NCBI RefSeq assembly: GCF_036588685.1
Contig: NC_086381.1
Span: 52,575,431-52,639,430 of the forward strand
Direction of reading: 5' to 3'
Source of the DNA: Mytilus trossulus
Lineage: Eukaryota; Mollusca; Bivalvia; Mytilida; Mytilidae
DNA length: 64,000 nucleotides
Positions 33,256 through 47,100 of this stretch are shown here, piece by piece. Both the position numbers and the translations under genes were made by a program. The first letter of the stretch is position 1. Each line of letters opens with the position of its first letter. The notes under the pieces were generated by a model. It did not search any database and was not told where the DNA came from. It saw only the letters and a list, made by a program, of their open reading frames with translations.

Positions 33256-35139
33256 TGGGTACCATCACAATTCAATGTGGTAACTATAAGTCGTACTTAA
33301 TATCGGAGAAAATATGAATAATTGAATAATTAATAATTGAATGGGTTTTTTTTGTACGTTTTTGTGGCAAAAATAAAGAATGAAACATTGATATATTTTT
33401 AATACAAAAAATTGTGCGTAAAACCCTGTTAAGATGATATGGGTGTCTTCCTCCATCTTGGATTTTAAAAAACAGAGAACCAAAGGTCCATATTTTCTAT
33501 AAAGTTAGCAAAATATGATGCAGGAATGCAGATATTTAATGTGAATTTTCATTTAAAAGAACAAATTTATAAGAATACAACTTACAAATTTTGATATTTT
33601 TGTTAATGTTAATTAGTTTTTGGTTTTTTTTTGTTTTTTTTTTAATTGGTATTTCAAGGGGAGGTAACTCTAAAACGTGCATTTTCCGAAGAATTCTACA
33701 TGAAATTTTCCTATTTTGTATTTTAGCCGGAAAAAACATACGGTGACCCTATCTTTTCTTTTGATATTCTCAAAGCATTGTCTGAAAGCTATCTTTTCCT
33801 TAAGTAGTTAACAATTTTGTTGTAACATATCGCAGTAAGCACGTGTTGTCAGGAATGTTTTATTAGGTTATACAATCTAATTTTTAGAAATGGCTATGTA
33901 TTGTTGTCTGCAATTAATTAGTACGGATTATTATGAAACATGCATGTAATGTAATGAATACTATTTATGCATTGATACAAAAAAATGAATGAAACGAAAA
34001 AATAGCACCAGGAGATTTATCTATCATAACTTAAGTGGACGTCTCGGTCAGTTTCTAATATTTATTTTTTTAAAGACATTTGTCCTTTTTCCCTTTTTTT
34101 TTTTTTGCTTTTAAGAAAAACATTAAACATCTCGTTAAGCTGCAGTCTTTACTTAATGTTGATATCTTAATGTGATTAAATTAAATGTATTCAAACTACT
34201 TTATTAGTGCTTAATACTATATTCGTTAATTTAGAAATGTATCTGTAATTCTGAAGTTTTTCTATTGTGTATTTTTATAAATAAGAAGACATATTGTAAG
34301 ATATTAAATGTTTAAGATCTTGTATATAATTATTTTAGTTTTGTTAATATCGAATTCAATTACATTGTACATATATTGCAAACAAAAACAATGATCAAAA
34401 TAATTTAGATGTTGGCGTCCACAGTTGCTTATATTTAAAAAAAAAAAAAAAAAAAGGTGATAAAGTAAATGAAAGTATGATTGCCAGTGAGACACTATCC
34501 ATCAAAGTTAAAAGAAAAAAAAAGAAAAGAAATGGATGTAAGCACTAAAAGACAACTGTGCGATCTTCCAAAGTGAGAACATACCGTTGTGTTGGCTTAT
34601 TAATTAACAACTATCTATCTCAAGTGCAAAATAATGCACTTTTACCTTTTAAAACAAAAGAATGGAACAGTGGCATATGTTCACCTTTTCTTTTGATGAT
34701 CACGATCTTATATTATGATGCGTTTACAAAAAATGTCATGCTTTCTACACATACAAACATATTTAAATAGCAACATGAAGAAAACAAGTTTTACTACTGA
34801 CTTGAAGGTAACAGAAAAAAAAATGAAAACTATAGAAAAATGAAAACAACTCTTTCTGAATTATATGCGTCCGTAATGTTTTTTTTTTAAATTTACTTTC
34901 AACAGGAATGTTTTTCGGAATATTTAAAAGCCATGGATGTTTAAAACCCGAAATGTTTGAAACAAAACCTTTGACCAATCATTGCATAAACTTAAAAGCC
35001 AAATATATAAGCGGTCAACTTTGCCAGAGAGAAAGTTGAGACCTTAGTTGTTGTTTTTTTAAATCCTGGGATCGAAGCGCTTTTTTGGATTTGCCTTTAC
35101 AAGGAATGCTCAAAGTCAAATATTTAGAAGCTAATTAGA
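33256..35139. other. intergenic, no gene seen
   Basis: AT-rich, with a 19-A run at 34437-34455 followed by a partial family B end (ATGATTGCCAGTGAGACA). No AATAAA stands at the right distance before the A-run, so it is not called a retrocopy. Confidence 0.5.
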
Positions 35140-35430
35140 GGGATGTATAAGAGTTAGTACAGTTAAATTGCTGTATGACCAAAAGGTATGGTATAAAAGA
35201 AGGGCAAAAGATACTAGAGGCACAGTCAAGCTCATGTATCGAATAAAACTGAATAAGACATGGCTTAAAAAAAAAAGACAAACAGACCAAAAAAAGTATA
35301 AAAAAAAATAAAGACTAAGCAAAACGAACCCGACCAAAACATGGCGTCGATCTCAAGTGCTTCGGAAATGTAAGCAGATCCTACTCCACATGAAGCACTA
35401 GTCGTAATGCTTATGTTGTTACAACCCCGG
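35140..35430 (-). repeat. dispersed repeat family C copy
   Basis: On the minus strand: GTAGGATCTGCTTACATTTC, CGAAGCACTTGAGATCG, GGTCGGGTTCGTTTTGCTTA, then a pyrimidine-rich stretch. It matches the other listed family C copies in order. Confidence 0.7.
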
Positions 35431-36640
35431 TTTAAATGATTTCTATATCGACATGCGGATTAAGATGATGATACCTTTTGTTGCTTTATTCTGCACCAAA
35501 AGCGGTGATGACCAAGTGCTGTATAAAAAAAATTGTTTTGTGAATTATGAAATCTCATTTATAGTTATTGAACGTATGTTTGAGGTTTTTTTTCAATAAC
35601 AATAGGGATGTCATATTATGGTTCAAAGTATTTCGATTTTCTTATAAGTCAAAAGTAAGAGAAGTTGCAATGTGTACAAGATTTCTTTTAAAGAGACCGA
35701 AATCCTTATTTTCTGAGAAAAATATAAATGTTTTTCATACTGTAAAATTCCTTTTTGTTTTCTTGTTTGAAAAAGCATATAAAATTGTAAAAGGATGTTG
35801 CATTTTATCGAATAAAATCCAAATAATATGGTGTTATAAAGAAATCGTGTGGTCGCTTCTTATGAAATGTTCTAGCTTCACAGTATGTGTGATTTGTGAT
35901 CATCCTTGCTTGGACAGAACTCACTGTATAAAAATGTTGACCAAACATGAGAATGAGTCCATGCATTTGATTCATAGTTTAGTAATAAAATCGTAGTGCT
36001 AAATGACAGTTTAATGATCGATCTTTGATATTTTTGTGCTGTGATTTAGAAATGTGAAGGACATTTCGATCATTATTTTATTTCTTTAAAAGTAATATCT
36101 TGGAAACCAGCATTTAATAGAAAAGTGAGACAATAATTTAAATTTCCGACATATATCGTATCGTCTTCATACTTTTACACTGTTTAGTGTTTTTCTGATC
36201 AACAAATCAATTAAACATCCTGTTTCAAAGGGAAGGATATGTTTATGATACATGTACAAAGAATTATATTGTATCAATGTTTTAGTATATGTTCTCTTGA
36301 AAATGTAATTTACACGAAATGAAAATTTTACAGAAATATGAAAAAAACTGTTGATTAACGACGCAGTTTCAAATTGTCTTCATTCGTCAATCCCTTTCAT
36401 TTTTCAAGTGTTTTACTCTTCACCGATAAATGTCAAATACCCGGTTTATAAGGAGGAATAGTAAGTGGCCCTTAAGATTAAATGTGTTATTGTTTTATGA
36501 TGTTCTTGAATTTTATTCAATAATAGTTATCATATTTTCTTTTAAATAAAGATTTAACATAAAAGACAATTGCAGAATTGTTTTAATTCTTACCAATATA
36601 TGTATAAATGAAACACATATATAATTAAAAACCAATTGTT
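35431..36640. other. no gene established
   Basis: A 142-codon open frame (35568-35996) starts at a TTG, has a skewed Phe/Lys/Ile composition from AT-rich DNA, and shows no domain or splice context, so it is left out. Confidence 0.5.
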
Positions 36641-37610
36641 CAGAGAACAATTGAAGGTCTTTCCACTAGTAAAGATCTATTTTGATATTGATATAGGAAA
36701 AATCAGTTAATAATGTTAGTTCCCATGGCTTTATGATGTACTTATATGAATTTAAAACGAAGGTCAAAATCTAGAACGTCCTATTAACCTATGACCTTGA
36801 CCTCAATTTCAAGGTCATAAATCAAGGACCTCAAATCAAAAGACTATAGGTCTTATTTATAGTTGGTTAATGAGTTATTTCACCATACGCATATTTTAAA
36901 ATACAAGAGGGGAGAAAACACCCTTTTACGTTCAACGTACCCTTGCAATCAAAATTTACGTGTAACGACATGTCGCAACAAACAATTTAGGTAAAATAAT
37001 TTGTCGTTATCGTATACAGTTTCTGGAAATAAGAGAGAATAAGTCAAATTCAAAAATTAAAATATGACCTTGACCTTTGACCTTGACCTAATTTTCATTT
37101 TTTTGGACCAAGGACCTCAAATCAAAAGATCCTAGGTCTCTAGCACTTATGGTTTACAAGATAGAAATGCATATCACTTATAACAATGCATAAGGGGAAA
37201 TAACTCTCATATGGATCGTTCATATCGCTTCGGTCAAAATAGGACAAATCATGCGAAGGATATAACAAGCAATTTTGTAAATTAAATTTGTCATAATATT
37301 TTACGGTTGCGAAAGAGTTGCGCTCACAAGGAAAAAAGTGTTTGGGGAGATAACTCCTACAAAGAAAAGTATTCGCTTACGCAGGGTTAATTTCAAAAGC
37401 GCATAAACTGTTCGATATCATATACCAAATATCTAAGCGACATATTGCGAAACAAATGTTTATCGCAAGAACAAAATTAGGCGGAAGAAAAAAAAAATAA
37501 TAGTCAGAAGAAGAAAAACAATAGGTCTTTCCACAGAAAAGTGGAAAGACCTAATAATCAGAAGAAAAACAATAGGTCTTTTCATAGAAAAGTAGAAAGA
37601 CCTAATTACA
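36641..37610. mobile_element. MITE-like repeat with AGGTCTTTCC terminal hairpins
   Basis: The left end has AGGTCTTTCCACTAGTAAAG at 36655, preceded by a 9-bp hairpin (CAATTGTTC-AGA-GAACAATTG). The right end holds two tandem hairpins: TAGGTCTTTCCAC (37522-37534) against GTGGAAAGACCTA (37541-37553), a perfect 13-bp stem with loop AGAAAA, and a weaker copy at 37573-37603. The interior repeats GACCTTGACCT and GGACCTCAAATCAAAAGA twice. A diverged relative lies at 49380-50025. No transposase frame. Confidence 0.7.
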
Positions 37611-37867
37611 GAGAATATAATACTAAGTATTACAATAATAACAACTATGAATATAACATGTGTAAAATATAAAAGACTGTTAAACAAAAAGTAAATAGAT
37701 ATATAGTTGTTTTAATGAGAAGATTTGATAGATCAATTACAACACAGATTATATACTTGTTCGAATTAAGAACCATTCACATTATTATTACAGTATATGA
37801 ACGATATGGTATATAACGAATTAAAATTCAGCATGTTCAGGATCCATCAATTTGTATTAATTAGAGA

Positions 37868-38155
37868 TATAGGGGAGGGTTGAGATCTCACTTATCATGT
37901 TTAACTACGCCGCGTTTTTACGACTGTCCCAAGTCGGAAGCCTCTGGCCTTTCTTAGTCTTGTATGGGTTTTTTTAACTTTAGTTCATTTATATGTCAAG
38001 GAGTTCAGTTTGACGTCCAAGTAAGTGGGTAAGTTGAAATCTGCAGTAGGTTGCGGGATTTTCTCGCTGTGGGAAACCCATTTGTGGGTTTCGGATGTGT
38101 ATTCAATCATTGGTCGGGTAGTTGTCTCTGTGACACATTCCCCATATTATCCACT
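37868..38155 (+). repeat. dispersed repeats: element tail plus family A
   Basis: 37868-37960 (GAGGGTTGAGATCTCAC, CTGTCCCAAGTCGGAAGCC) is the inverse of the tail at 17050-17160. Family A follows directly, with GGTTGCGGGATTTTCTCGCT and GTCGGGTAGTTGTCTCTGTG. At 16843-17160 the same two blocks adjoin in inverse order and orientation, so they behave as one composite unit. Confidence 0.7.
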
Positions 38156-40489
38156 ATTTAGATTTATGATAGGATGATTTTTGATTTTTATAATGGTACT
38201 TAACTAAAGCCAATATAATCATATTGCATTGTACTACACAGGCAAACATGATTTTGCCTGAGATTAACCTCAAACAAGCTTATACATTAATACTAGGACA
38301 GTTGTAAAAGCATGATTTTATGTGGTGTTGTAATGCTTGTCTAAGCTGCGATACAAGTCGCAAAGCCTGTTGTAAGGATGATTATCCGTTAGCAATCCAG
38401 ACGGAGTAATTTAGTTGTACAAAGCTTTACATTTCAGAAAGGAGAAAACTTAGGATCTTTGATTTTTTTCTTTTTCTTCTAAATTTTTAGGTTTCAGTCT
38501 AGCAAAAGCCGAGTTGCAGTAGCCAGTACTTTGGTACTGGCATAGTACTGGCATAAAAATACGGGTTTTTGTGTTATGAAAATTTGCTGTTACAAAATGT
38601 TAGAAATTATCATAGATAAAGGAATGTAGTCCCCTCATGCAAAGCTTTGATTCCTTTCACGGATTTTGGCTATTCTTTTTGGACCTTTTGAATTATAACT
38701 CTTCAAGCTTTGGATTTCAAATCCTTTTTCCTCGAGCATCACTGAAGAGACATGTATTGTCGAATTGCGCATCCGTCGCAGGAAAATTGGTACCGTTAAT
38801 GTTATTGCATGCATATCTGTAACAGGAAACAATTTCTGCCAACGCACCCGGGCTCGCTCTATTGGATTTCTAGCAAGTTTTTTTTTATATCTTTACCCTG
38901 ATTTATCTCCATCGTCAATTTTTAGAAACGTGAATATCGAAAAAAAACTACTTTTACCGTAATGTGTATTTGCATAAATTGTTTATGGTATAACAACTAT
39001 TAAAAAACTTAAGGTTCTAAAGTATCGATTTTCTTATAAGTGAGGTTTATAATGAGTTATAGAACAACTTTATATATTGAAATATAGATAAACTCATCAT
39101 AAATACCAAGATTACAATATTGTATTTGCACTATTACATATAGAACAATTTCAAGGTATTGAATACATCTCGTCAGAAAGGTTTTATCTTTACTCATCTT
39201 GTATTGACCTATTGTAATTGATCAGTGATCAACGTTCCTGGTTGTGTTCGTGTCATAGAAACCTTATTCAGTAGATCGACAATGTATGGAAATTTAGAAA
39301 AGAATACATGCCCGTTTTGAAGAATGTTATTGCCATTGACCTTAATTACATGTCAACGTTAAGCTATCACTGTATGGGCCATTTCCACAGATCCTTTAAA
39401 CAATGTTTTTGTTGTATACAATGAAAGTAAGGTGCAATGTCGATCTGGCGAGATTCATCGACGCTTTCGAGGTTAGGTCCGTTTCTCTGATTCTATAAGC
39501 AGCCGGCTTACTATATTTAGTGTATGGAATAAATGTTATAATATATGTACGTATTCGTCTTGCGAGGTTAATCTGATATTACCCTTATTTTCGTTGGTCA
39601 TGGTGTATGTCCAGTTTCTTTGATATTTGAAGTGAAACCTTGATCAGAAAGACTCAGCAAGCCATTCAATTATCATTAGTAAAGCAGGCGAAAAATCTCA
39701 ACTGTGCACTGTTTAAAATTTGCGATCGTCAAAACCAAAATTTTTAATCCGAAAAGAACAACACAGTTATGGAAACTATACAGAGAATACCAAAGAAAAT
39801 TAACAAGTTATCAAGTAAATTTTATAAAAGAACAATATGGCTTGAAAAAATTACAAACAAAAAGGAAAAGAACAGAAGATTGGGACAAATTACTCAAAGT
39901 AAAATCTTAAAATACTGAACACCGAAGAAAATAAAAAACGAAAAGTCAGTTATAAAATGGCAAAATCAAATACTCAAACATATCAAACGAATGGATAGAA
40001 AACAACTATGTACACAAAAAACATTCATTGATCGAAAATAAACAAAAGCATGCGAAAACTTTGAGCTCTGCAAATCCAATAGTGACACAAAATGCAGACA
40101 AAAATAAGCATTTCACCTTCTAAAACTGTTAGACTTAAAATTACAACTTTACGTCAGAAGAAATGACTTCAGTTCTACATTAGAAATCTTTCCATTTCTA
40201 TGTAGCAACATTCCAGCCGTGTCAACTACGGAGTATTTATGTCCTAATATTTACGGACTTGAATTCCCTATAATGATTTCCTTGATAGAGGGCATTCACT
40301 CACAAGTAAGCTATACAACAAATGGTGGAGTTGAAATCATTCTTTCGAAAATTTAACAGACGCCATTACGTGTTGGTTGACTTACATGAAATATCTGTTT
40401 AACAGATGATAGCGGATATGTTCCTAATATCGTCATTACAATCTTGTCCCCTTCAAACGAATAAGAACTACCAAATTAAAGTTATTACC
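38156..40489. other. intergenic, repeats only
   Basis: A dispersed repeat at about 38635-38830 (ATCACTGAAGAGACATGTAT, TTGTCGAATTGCGCATCCG, AAATTGGTACCGTTAATG) gives opposing short frames on both strands and no real gene. The 68-codon plus frame at 39704-39910 is lysine-rich and unrecognised. Confidence 0.5.
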
Positions 40490-40760
40490 GAGTTTCCACT
40501 AACATTGTCAGCCTGACAGGTGCCATATGTGGATCAGGATACGCTTGTCCTTCCAAATCGTGTAGCTTATTCTTTAATATTCTATATTGTGTCTTTGTGC
40601 TATTTTTTGTCTATTGGCCTTTTTTTTCTTTTTTAGCTTAGGCGTTGACAGGTTGTTTTTTTACTTGAATGTCCCTCGTTCGCCTCTCATTTAAACAGAG
40701 GTTAAGTAATGTTGCCTTTATTTGTATATGTCTTGTGTATAAGAATAGATATCATTTACT
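40490..40760 (+). repeat. dispersed repeat family C copy
   Basis: Plus-sense copy with TGTCAGCCTGACAGGTGCCA, TATGTGGATCAGGATACGCT, TATTCTATATTGTGTCTTTG and TAGCTTAGGCGTTGACAG. It lies just downstream (minus sense) of the mucolipin stop codon. Confidence 0.7.
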
Positions 40761-41113
40761 GGTTAAAATGTATGGAAAGTATCAATGATGCCTCCTTGTT
40801 GTATTCTTTTCTTTTTCCCGACTTTATGCATTATTTTAATGCATTTTGAAAGTTATTGTTATAATGATATTTTTCATGAAAGTCACAACATATTTCAAAA
40901 TATAATGAAAAAGACTGCGTTATATTAATCTTATTCTCTTTGATGTGTTATATTAACAGTAACAATATATTGCATTTGCTCAACAAGAAAAATAGACAGC
41001 ATTCTTTTTATCAACACAAACACCACAGCTTGAGCTCATGAATACAATGTCAAAAAATTGTTCGATTTTGATATAAAAATTTCTCTTCAAAAACATGTAT
41101 TGCATCATAGTCA

Positions 41114-41165
41114 TCATGTATTGAACTGGTAAGATTTTCGATTGTATCGGTCTTCATCGCAAAAT
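41114..41165 (-). CDS. MCOLN: mucolipin exon 14 (last coding exon)
   Basis: Phase 2 in (TC|A makes Ser), SFCDEDRYNRKSYQFNT, then TGA at 41116-41114. Acceptor after TTTTTTCAG. Lies 2.8 kb from exon 13. A related sequence at 61776-61842 supports it as a real exon. Confidence 0.65.
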
Positions 41166-44100
41166 CTGAAAAAATGAAGAAATCTTTATGTTTTAGTTAG
41201 ATTTTATAAAAAAAAAAAAAAAACAACACCAATGACCCCATAAATATATATATAGAGATGTCCTGATCAATGATAATATTTTTAATTAAGCAATGTAGAT
41301 ATCGTCCATTATCATTAAACTAGTATGCATATTTGTTAAAGGTCCAGCGGGAGTTTCTCGATCCATTGCAGACTCATTGGAGGCCTTAGACTGTTGTCTG
41401 CTCAATGGTTGGGTTGTTGTCGCTATGACACATTTCCCATTTGCATTGTCAATTTTATCTTGAACACTAAAACTGATACAGAGACGAACGTCACATGGTG
41501 AGATCTTATTCATCCTAGGCTTTCAAATGTTTTGTTTTGAGCGATCCAAATGAAGTTTAATTCAGTGAAGCGGTCGGACCCACATAATTTATACGTGTTA
41601 TTTCATTGTAAAAAATATCTGTTCTTTGAACATTTGAATTGTTTATGCATTCAAATCAATAACGTTATTCGGTAACATTATAACCTGCTCAATAACTATC
41701 ATATTTTTTTATTCAAATAAATCAAAACAAATATTAATAACAGATTCATCATAACTAACCATTTTATATATAAAAAAAACCACGACAATGAATAGATGTA
41801 AAGGATTGACGAAAATCGTCAAAGTGACAACCAAAAAGTCGAAAACAACCCGACAACGCCATCACTAAATTAAAATAATTCCACAGACGAAACAACAGTT
41901 TATAAAACACAATAAAGAAAAACCAAGGCTGAGCAACACGAACCCTACCAAAGATTTGGGGTGATCTTAGATTTTTTAGAACTGTCGGACGTTCCTGCTT
42001 TACATATGACACCCATCGTTGTTCAAATAAGACAGTGTTTAAAAAGTAGGATAAAATTCAGCACATATCTGTATCAAAATGTCATAATCTAACATTTTAT
42101 CAAAAGTTATTCAATTCTTTTAAAAAAAAAAAGATAAGTCTTTTTTAAAGGAATTATTCCAAATAATACCAATTTAATGTGCTTAAAGAATAGAATAATA
42201 ATCATTATTTACCCTGACTTTGATGCAACAAACAGTTTGTTAAAATATTTAATATAATTGATTGTTATCATGTGAGGTGGTTGATTGGAGTGTTACTCTA
42301 CAATGTGCAATCCTTATTAGTCTTGTACGGTTTTGACAGACCACTCCCTTCCATTGTTAATTAAATTGAAATATCAGAAAACGGTGTTAATGCACATACA
42401 CATGCCATAAAACAACGGAAATACTATTTGTAGCTATGGTACCCTTGTATGACGCACTGTTCATAATTCATTTGTGGGTACTGTTAAACAATCGTAAATG
42501 AATGGGAGGTGTCCGATGTTATTGTGTTCTTATTTTCTATTGTGTGAATAATTGATGTATGTCTGTGTCCTGAGTGTTCCAAGACAGGAAAATGGCAGCT
42601 AATATCAGATAGTCTGTTTTTGCGTATGTTGACGTTTGGTGGTATTTTAGCAGTTCGGTGTTTCTGTTGTTTCATTGGTTTTTTGTTTCTTTTATAGTTA
42701 TTTTGTTATCATTGGTTTTGTTATGTGACCCAGCTTTGATTTCGCTTAATCGATTGCTGCCTTTTAGATAGCGGTATACTACTGTTGCCTTTATTTATCA
42801 CCTCTTTGTAAGATTAATATAATAAATTACTTACCAAAGTGAATGGTCTTATTCATACACAGTAATAATTCCATTGATTTATATTTTTATGCAAATGCTT
42901 GTTAATTGGCAGTGATTATTAACGTTTATTATTAGTTTTGTGAGTTTTATTTCACGTTATGATTGAGCCTTAAAAGGATTTACACCATAAACCATTAGAA
43001 CAGAATCCCTCTCTTTTGTTGTCGGTAAAATTCCTATTTTTTGTTACGGTACAACTGCTCAATTTTCCTGCAAATCTTAGCAGAATAACATATTACCGGA
43101 CTGTATATAAGTCAGATAATATATAACTAAACGATTTTCCTTTCGTATAACAAACTTGGAGTGTCAAGATAGCCACAAACTAACCAGTTTAATAAAATGG
43201 GTTTAAAGCACACATGATTATAGTGCAACATTCAATTTGTTAACGCATGATACAACAGATTGAAATCATGTGAACTTGTAATATAGACTATTACTCTACA
43301 AATTTCAATCATTATTAGCATTTAAATGATTTGACAGAAACAGACCTTCCCGTAATTAATTAGATTGAAATATCAGAAAACGGTTTAATGCACATTTTCC
43401 CCTTTTATCTAAATAATACTCAGCTCTGTTTAAATTATTGTTGCATGCAAACAAAATTAAAAACATTTTTAAATCAAGCAAGATTTAATAACATTTATGT
43501 GTACAATTATTTAAAAGCTCAAGTGCAGAATCGATCGGTATAATTTGCTGCAATTTACTGTAATCTTAGCAGAAAATGATATAAACAAACGGTTTTAAAG
43601 TCAAATAATGCATACTTGAATGTTTTTCTTGTCGTATAACATGCAGTGTAAAAAAAGGTACATTTTTTTAATATATACATTTTATCTCCCTAGATGTGTT
43701 TTACGTCAAGAATTACCTTGAAAATATAACGTAATTTTCAAAAATGTAAATGGATAATAAATTATATGACATATACATGATATACACTCGAAATGGATAC
43801 AATGTAATCCACCATATCAAGCTTTTGACGTGCATACAAACATTAGTGCCGCTTTTTTCAAAAGATTGGATAATAATTAGTCTATTGGACCTGATCAGGT
43901 AATCTGCTGTATATGTTGAGCAACAATTGATACTTACGAGGTACACCCCAACATTGATGGACAAGAACTCCTTACACATGACGCACATGTTGGAGTATCA
44001 AACGTTTTTGATTCCATTCTTCCTAAAAATTTCAGAAGGTCACTTCTATGTTCTTTTTTATATTCCTGATAACAACAACATAAAAAAAAGAATAAAGTAG

Positions 44101-47100
44101 AACAAAACATAATCAGTTTATACACATAAAGAGTTATTAAGGCAAATGAATATTATTATTTTTTAACGGAATCTAATAGATGCTAAACGTCTAGCTCTAA
44201 CTCTTCAACACCTCTTTTGCTTTAAATATTAAAAAAAACGAAGGTTTCATTTCACTCAGGCAAAATGAAGATTTTATTTCACTCAGGCAAAATGAAGATT
44301 TTATTTCACTCAGGCAAAAAGAACTTGCTATTATTAAGGTTCCTTTTTTATGTGAAATTGATCTTTAACTGTTTAAGTTCTTATATACATATTCGGCTTC
44401 CAAGTATTTAATTGTACTTATTTTCGCGGTGTATTTATTTTCACGAATTTAGCGGTTGGTTTATTATCGGGAAAATAAATACACGCGAATCTAAATAAAA
44501 CCTTTCAAATGAAAGGCAATAATTATAAAATCGCGAAAATAAATACCCTCGAACGTGTTTGAAATACACAATTCGCGAAAATAAGTACCCGCAAAAAAAG
44601 TGCAAGTACAGTATTCTTTTTTTAAAGTGTTTTCGATGACGGTGAATCCAGGAAAGTGTTACAGACATACTAAAGATCTGAATTTATGAATGAATTACGT
44701 TTTTGCTTTATATACTCACATTGTCGTGTTGATGTTCATATGCTGTGTTGAATATTGCTATAAATATGTTCAGAGTGATCAGAGTGAATAAAGCCAAGAA
44801 GGCAACAAGAAAGAATCCATTGAAAAACCGAATGATTTCTTTGTCTGAGTCAACAGCAGTGAAGGTTACATAAATTTCATCCCCGTTTACAAGAGCAAGC
44901 AAAGACTGGAAGGTTGATGTGAAAGAGGCAAACTGTAAATAAAAAAATAAAGTATTACTCAAGCAAACAAAAAGTAACGTATGATATAATAGAGAAGAAC
45001 TTTGGCTAACTATACAACGCAGATTCGTATTTCAATGTTGTGATTCGTTTTGTTCCTTGTGATCTATATTTTATTCAATATATATTCAAAATTGACGTAA
45101 TTACATCCAGATATCAACAAACTACCCACATTACCAGTTTTGCCGTTTAATCGGAAAGGAAATCTTTTCATGAGTTTTTTAATGACGCTTTCCTTTCTTA
45201 ATAAGTCGTGTTTTATCAATTAAAGCCACAAAGACTACAAAGAGTACTTTCAATACCATTCGCCATCAGAGGCATCATCGTGTTAACATGTATTGTAATT
45301 AAGGTTTTCCTGACCATGTGTTCGTAGTTTGTTTTCGCGGAATTATAGGAGTTTGTTTTCCTTCGAAGTCACGTGTTTGTGATCGGATTAGTCTGTTGTA
45401 CTGTGGATTTTTTTCGATTTCAGGTTTTTTTCAATCTATTATCTTATTCAAAACTATAGTTTCTAAGTGCTTTCTGAGGTTTACTTTTTAAGCATTTATC
45501 ATATATATCGTTGGAATTATCTGTTGACCCCATTAACAGTTATGTACACAGGATAATTACAGTAATGTGTACCTTTATATGATATGGTCCAAGCACAGCC
45601 CATGCACATAATACAAACCCACCAAATAATATGGAAACACAAGTCAGAAACTTGATAACAACAAATGCGGATCTCTCCATCACACTAAATAAAAGCTGAA
45701 ATATAATTGCATATCATACAGTATGCTTAATTATTACGAATTAATAAAGCATGTGTCTAAACCATCAGCCGTATGAATGATATAATGTTAGAACTGGTAC
45801 ATGTTTACTGACTACGTAGCTGATGATTTCCTCGAGGACGATACATCTACATATATAGTGGCACAGGCTTAGTAATTGCCACAAAAATCAACAAAGATAT
45901 CAGATTAATAATAAAAAATACATCAGTGGTGTTCGAGTAAGGCCACTAAGAAGTCAATGACAAATACACCATTTGAATAGTAATAAAAACCCCAAAATCA
46001 TCAACAGTTTCCATATTGAACTTAAGGGCTCGACGCTCAAAAGATAATGCTAATGTAATAGGTCATTGTAGACCGACCCAATTAGAAATATATGAAGACT
46101 GCCTATGACTGGAGTAACTTTAACGTTTTTCTTTCCAGTAATTCGTTGGAAATGACCCTATTAATAATGTTTTGTCTGCTCAGCAGTTAACTCAGCTGTT
46201 GATACCCTGAGAAACTTAACTTCATACTGCAGTGGTATCGATGTAGGGTTGTAAAACTTCATTTAAGACACTCTGCTCATAGTTTGATACGCTGAACACG
46301 TGTTTCGTCCACATTAGACTCATCTGGACACATAGTTCGTGTAGAAAAACCTGGCTTATAATTGTATACTACATGGATGATTTAATTGAATTAAACGACT
46401 TAAAAGATCAAAATCAGTAACACGGTGGAGTTCCTATGAACAAAAAAACAAAAAAAAACATGCTTTCTATAATTTCATATATTTAAATTTGTTTTTTTGT
46501 TCGGTCTCATACGAGGGCGAAGAATGTTCACTAAATTATGAATCTGAATTATGTTAATTGCGAAACATTTCCATAAATCATTGGCGAAAAAGAAATTTCC
46601 CTGTATCTATTTTAAAATTCTATTAAAAATAGAATATTTTTGTATCTAAATTAAAAACAAAAAGGATGAACGTAATTTAAGACACGGAAATGTTTGAAAA
46701 ACATATTTATAAAAAAAGACATATTTGAATTGTTTACTCGTACTTACACCGAATACATGATCATACGCTACATAATGCAATACACTGATCCAAGTAAACA
46801 AACAGCCAATACCTAGTAGGATTCCAGTTGCGTCATACATTGATATAATATAGTTTGTCTGTAGCTGAAGTAGAACATATGAAAGAATATTATAAAAGTG
46901 AAAATGTCCTCTACTTCGAATCGGGCATCATTTGTCACGAAGAAAGATCTTCTATAAGAAAAGTACATCTTCTATGAAGCCCCTTAATTTGAATTTGAAA
47001 CGTAAAACTGTTTTATATATTAAATACACAACACTCTTCGAATTTTCACAAGAGAAACCTTTAATAATAAGATAGAAGCAAAATGATTATGTACCAGAAC

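Noticed and set aside
35568-35996. 142-codon plus-strand open frame
   Set aside because: Non-ATG start, Phe/Lys/Ile-rich, no domain, no splice context.
43934-44125. ATG of the frame containing mucolipin exon 13 taken as a start
   Set aside because: The ATG is in the intron; TTATCAG just downstream is the acceptor that joins in phase to exon 12.
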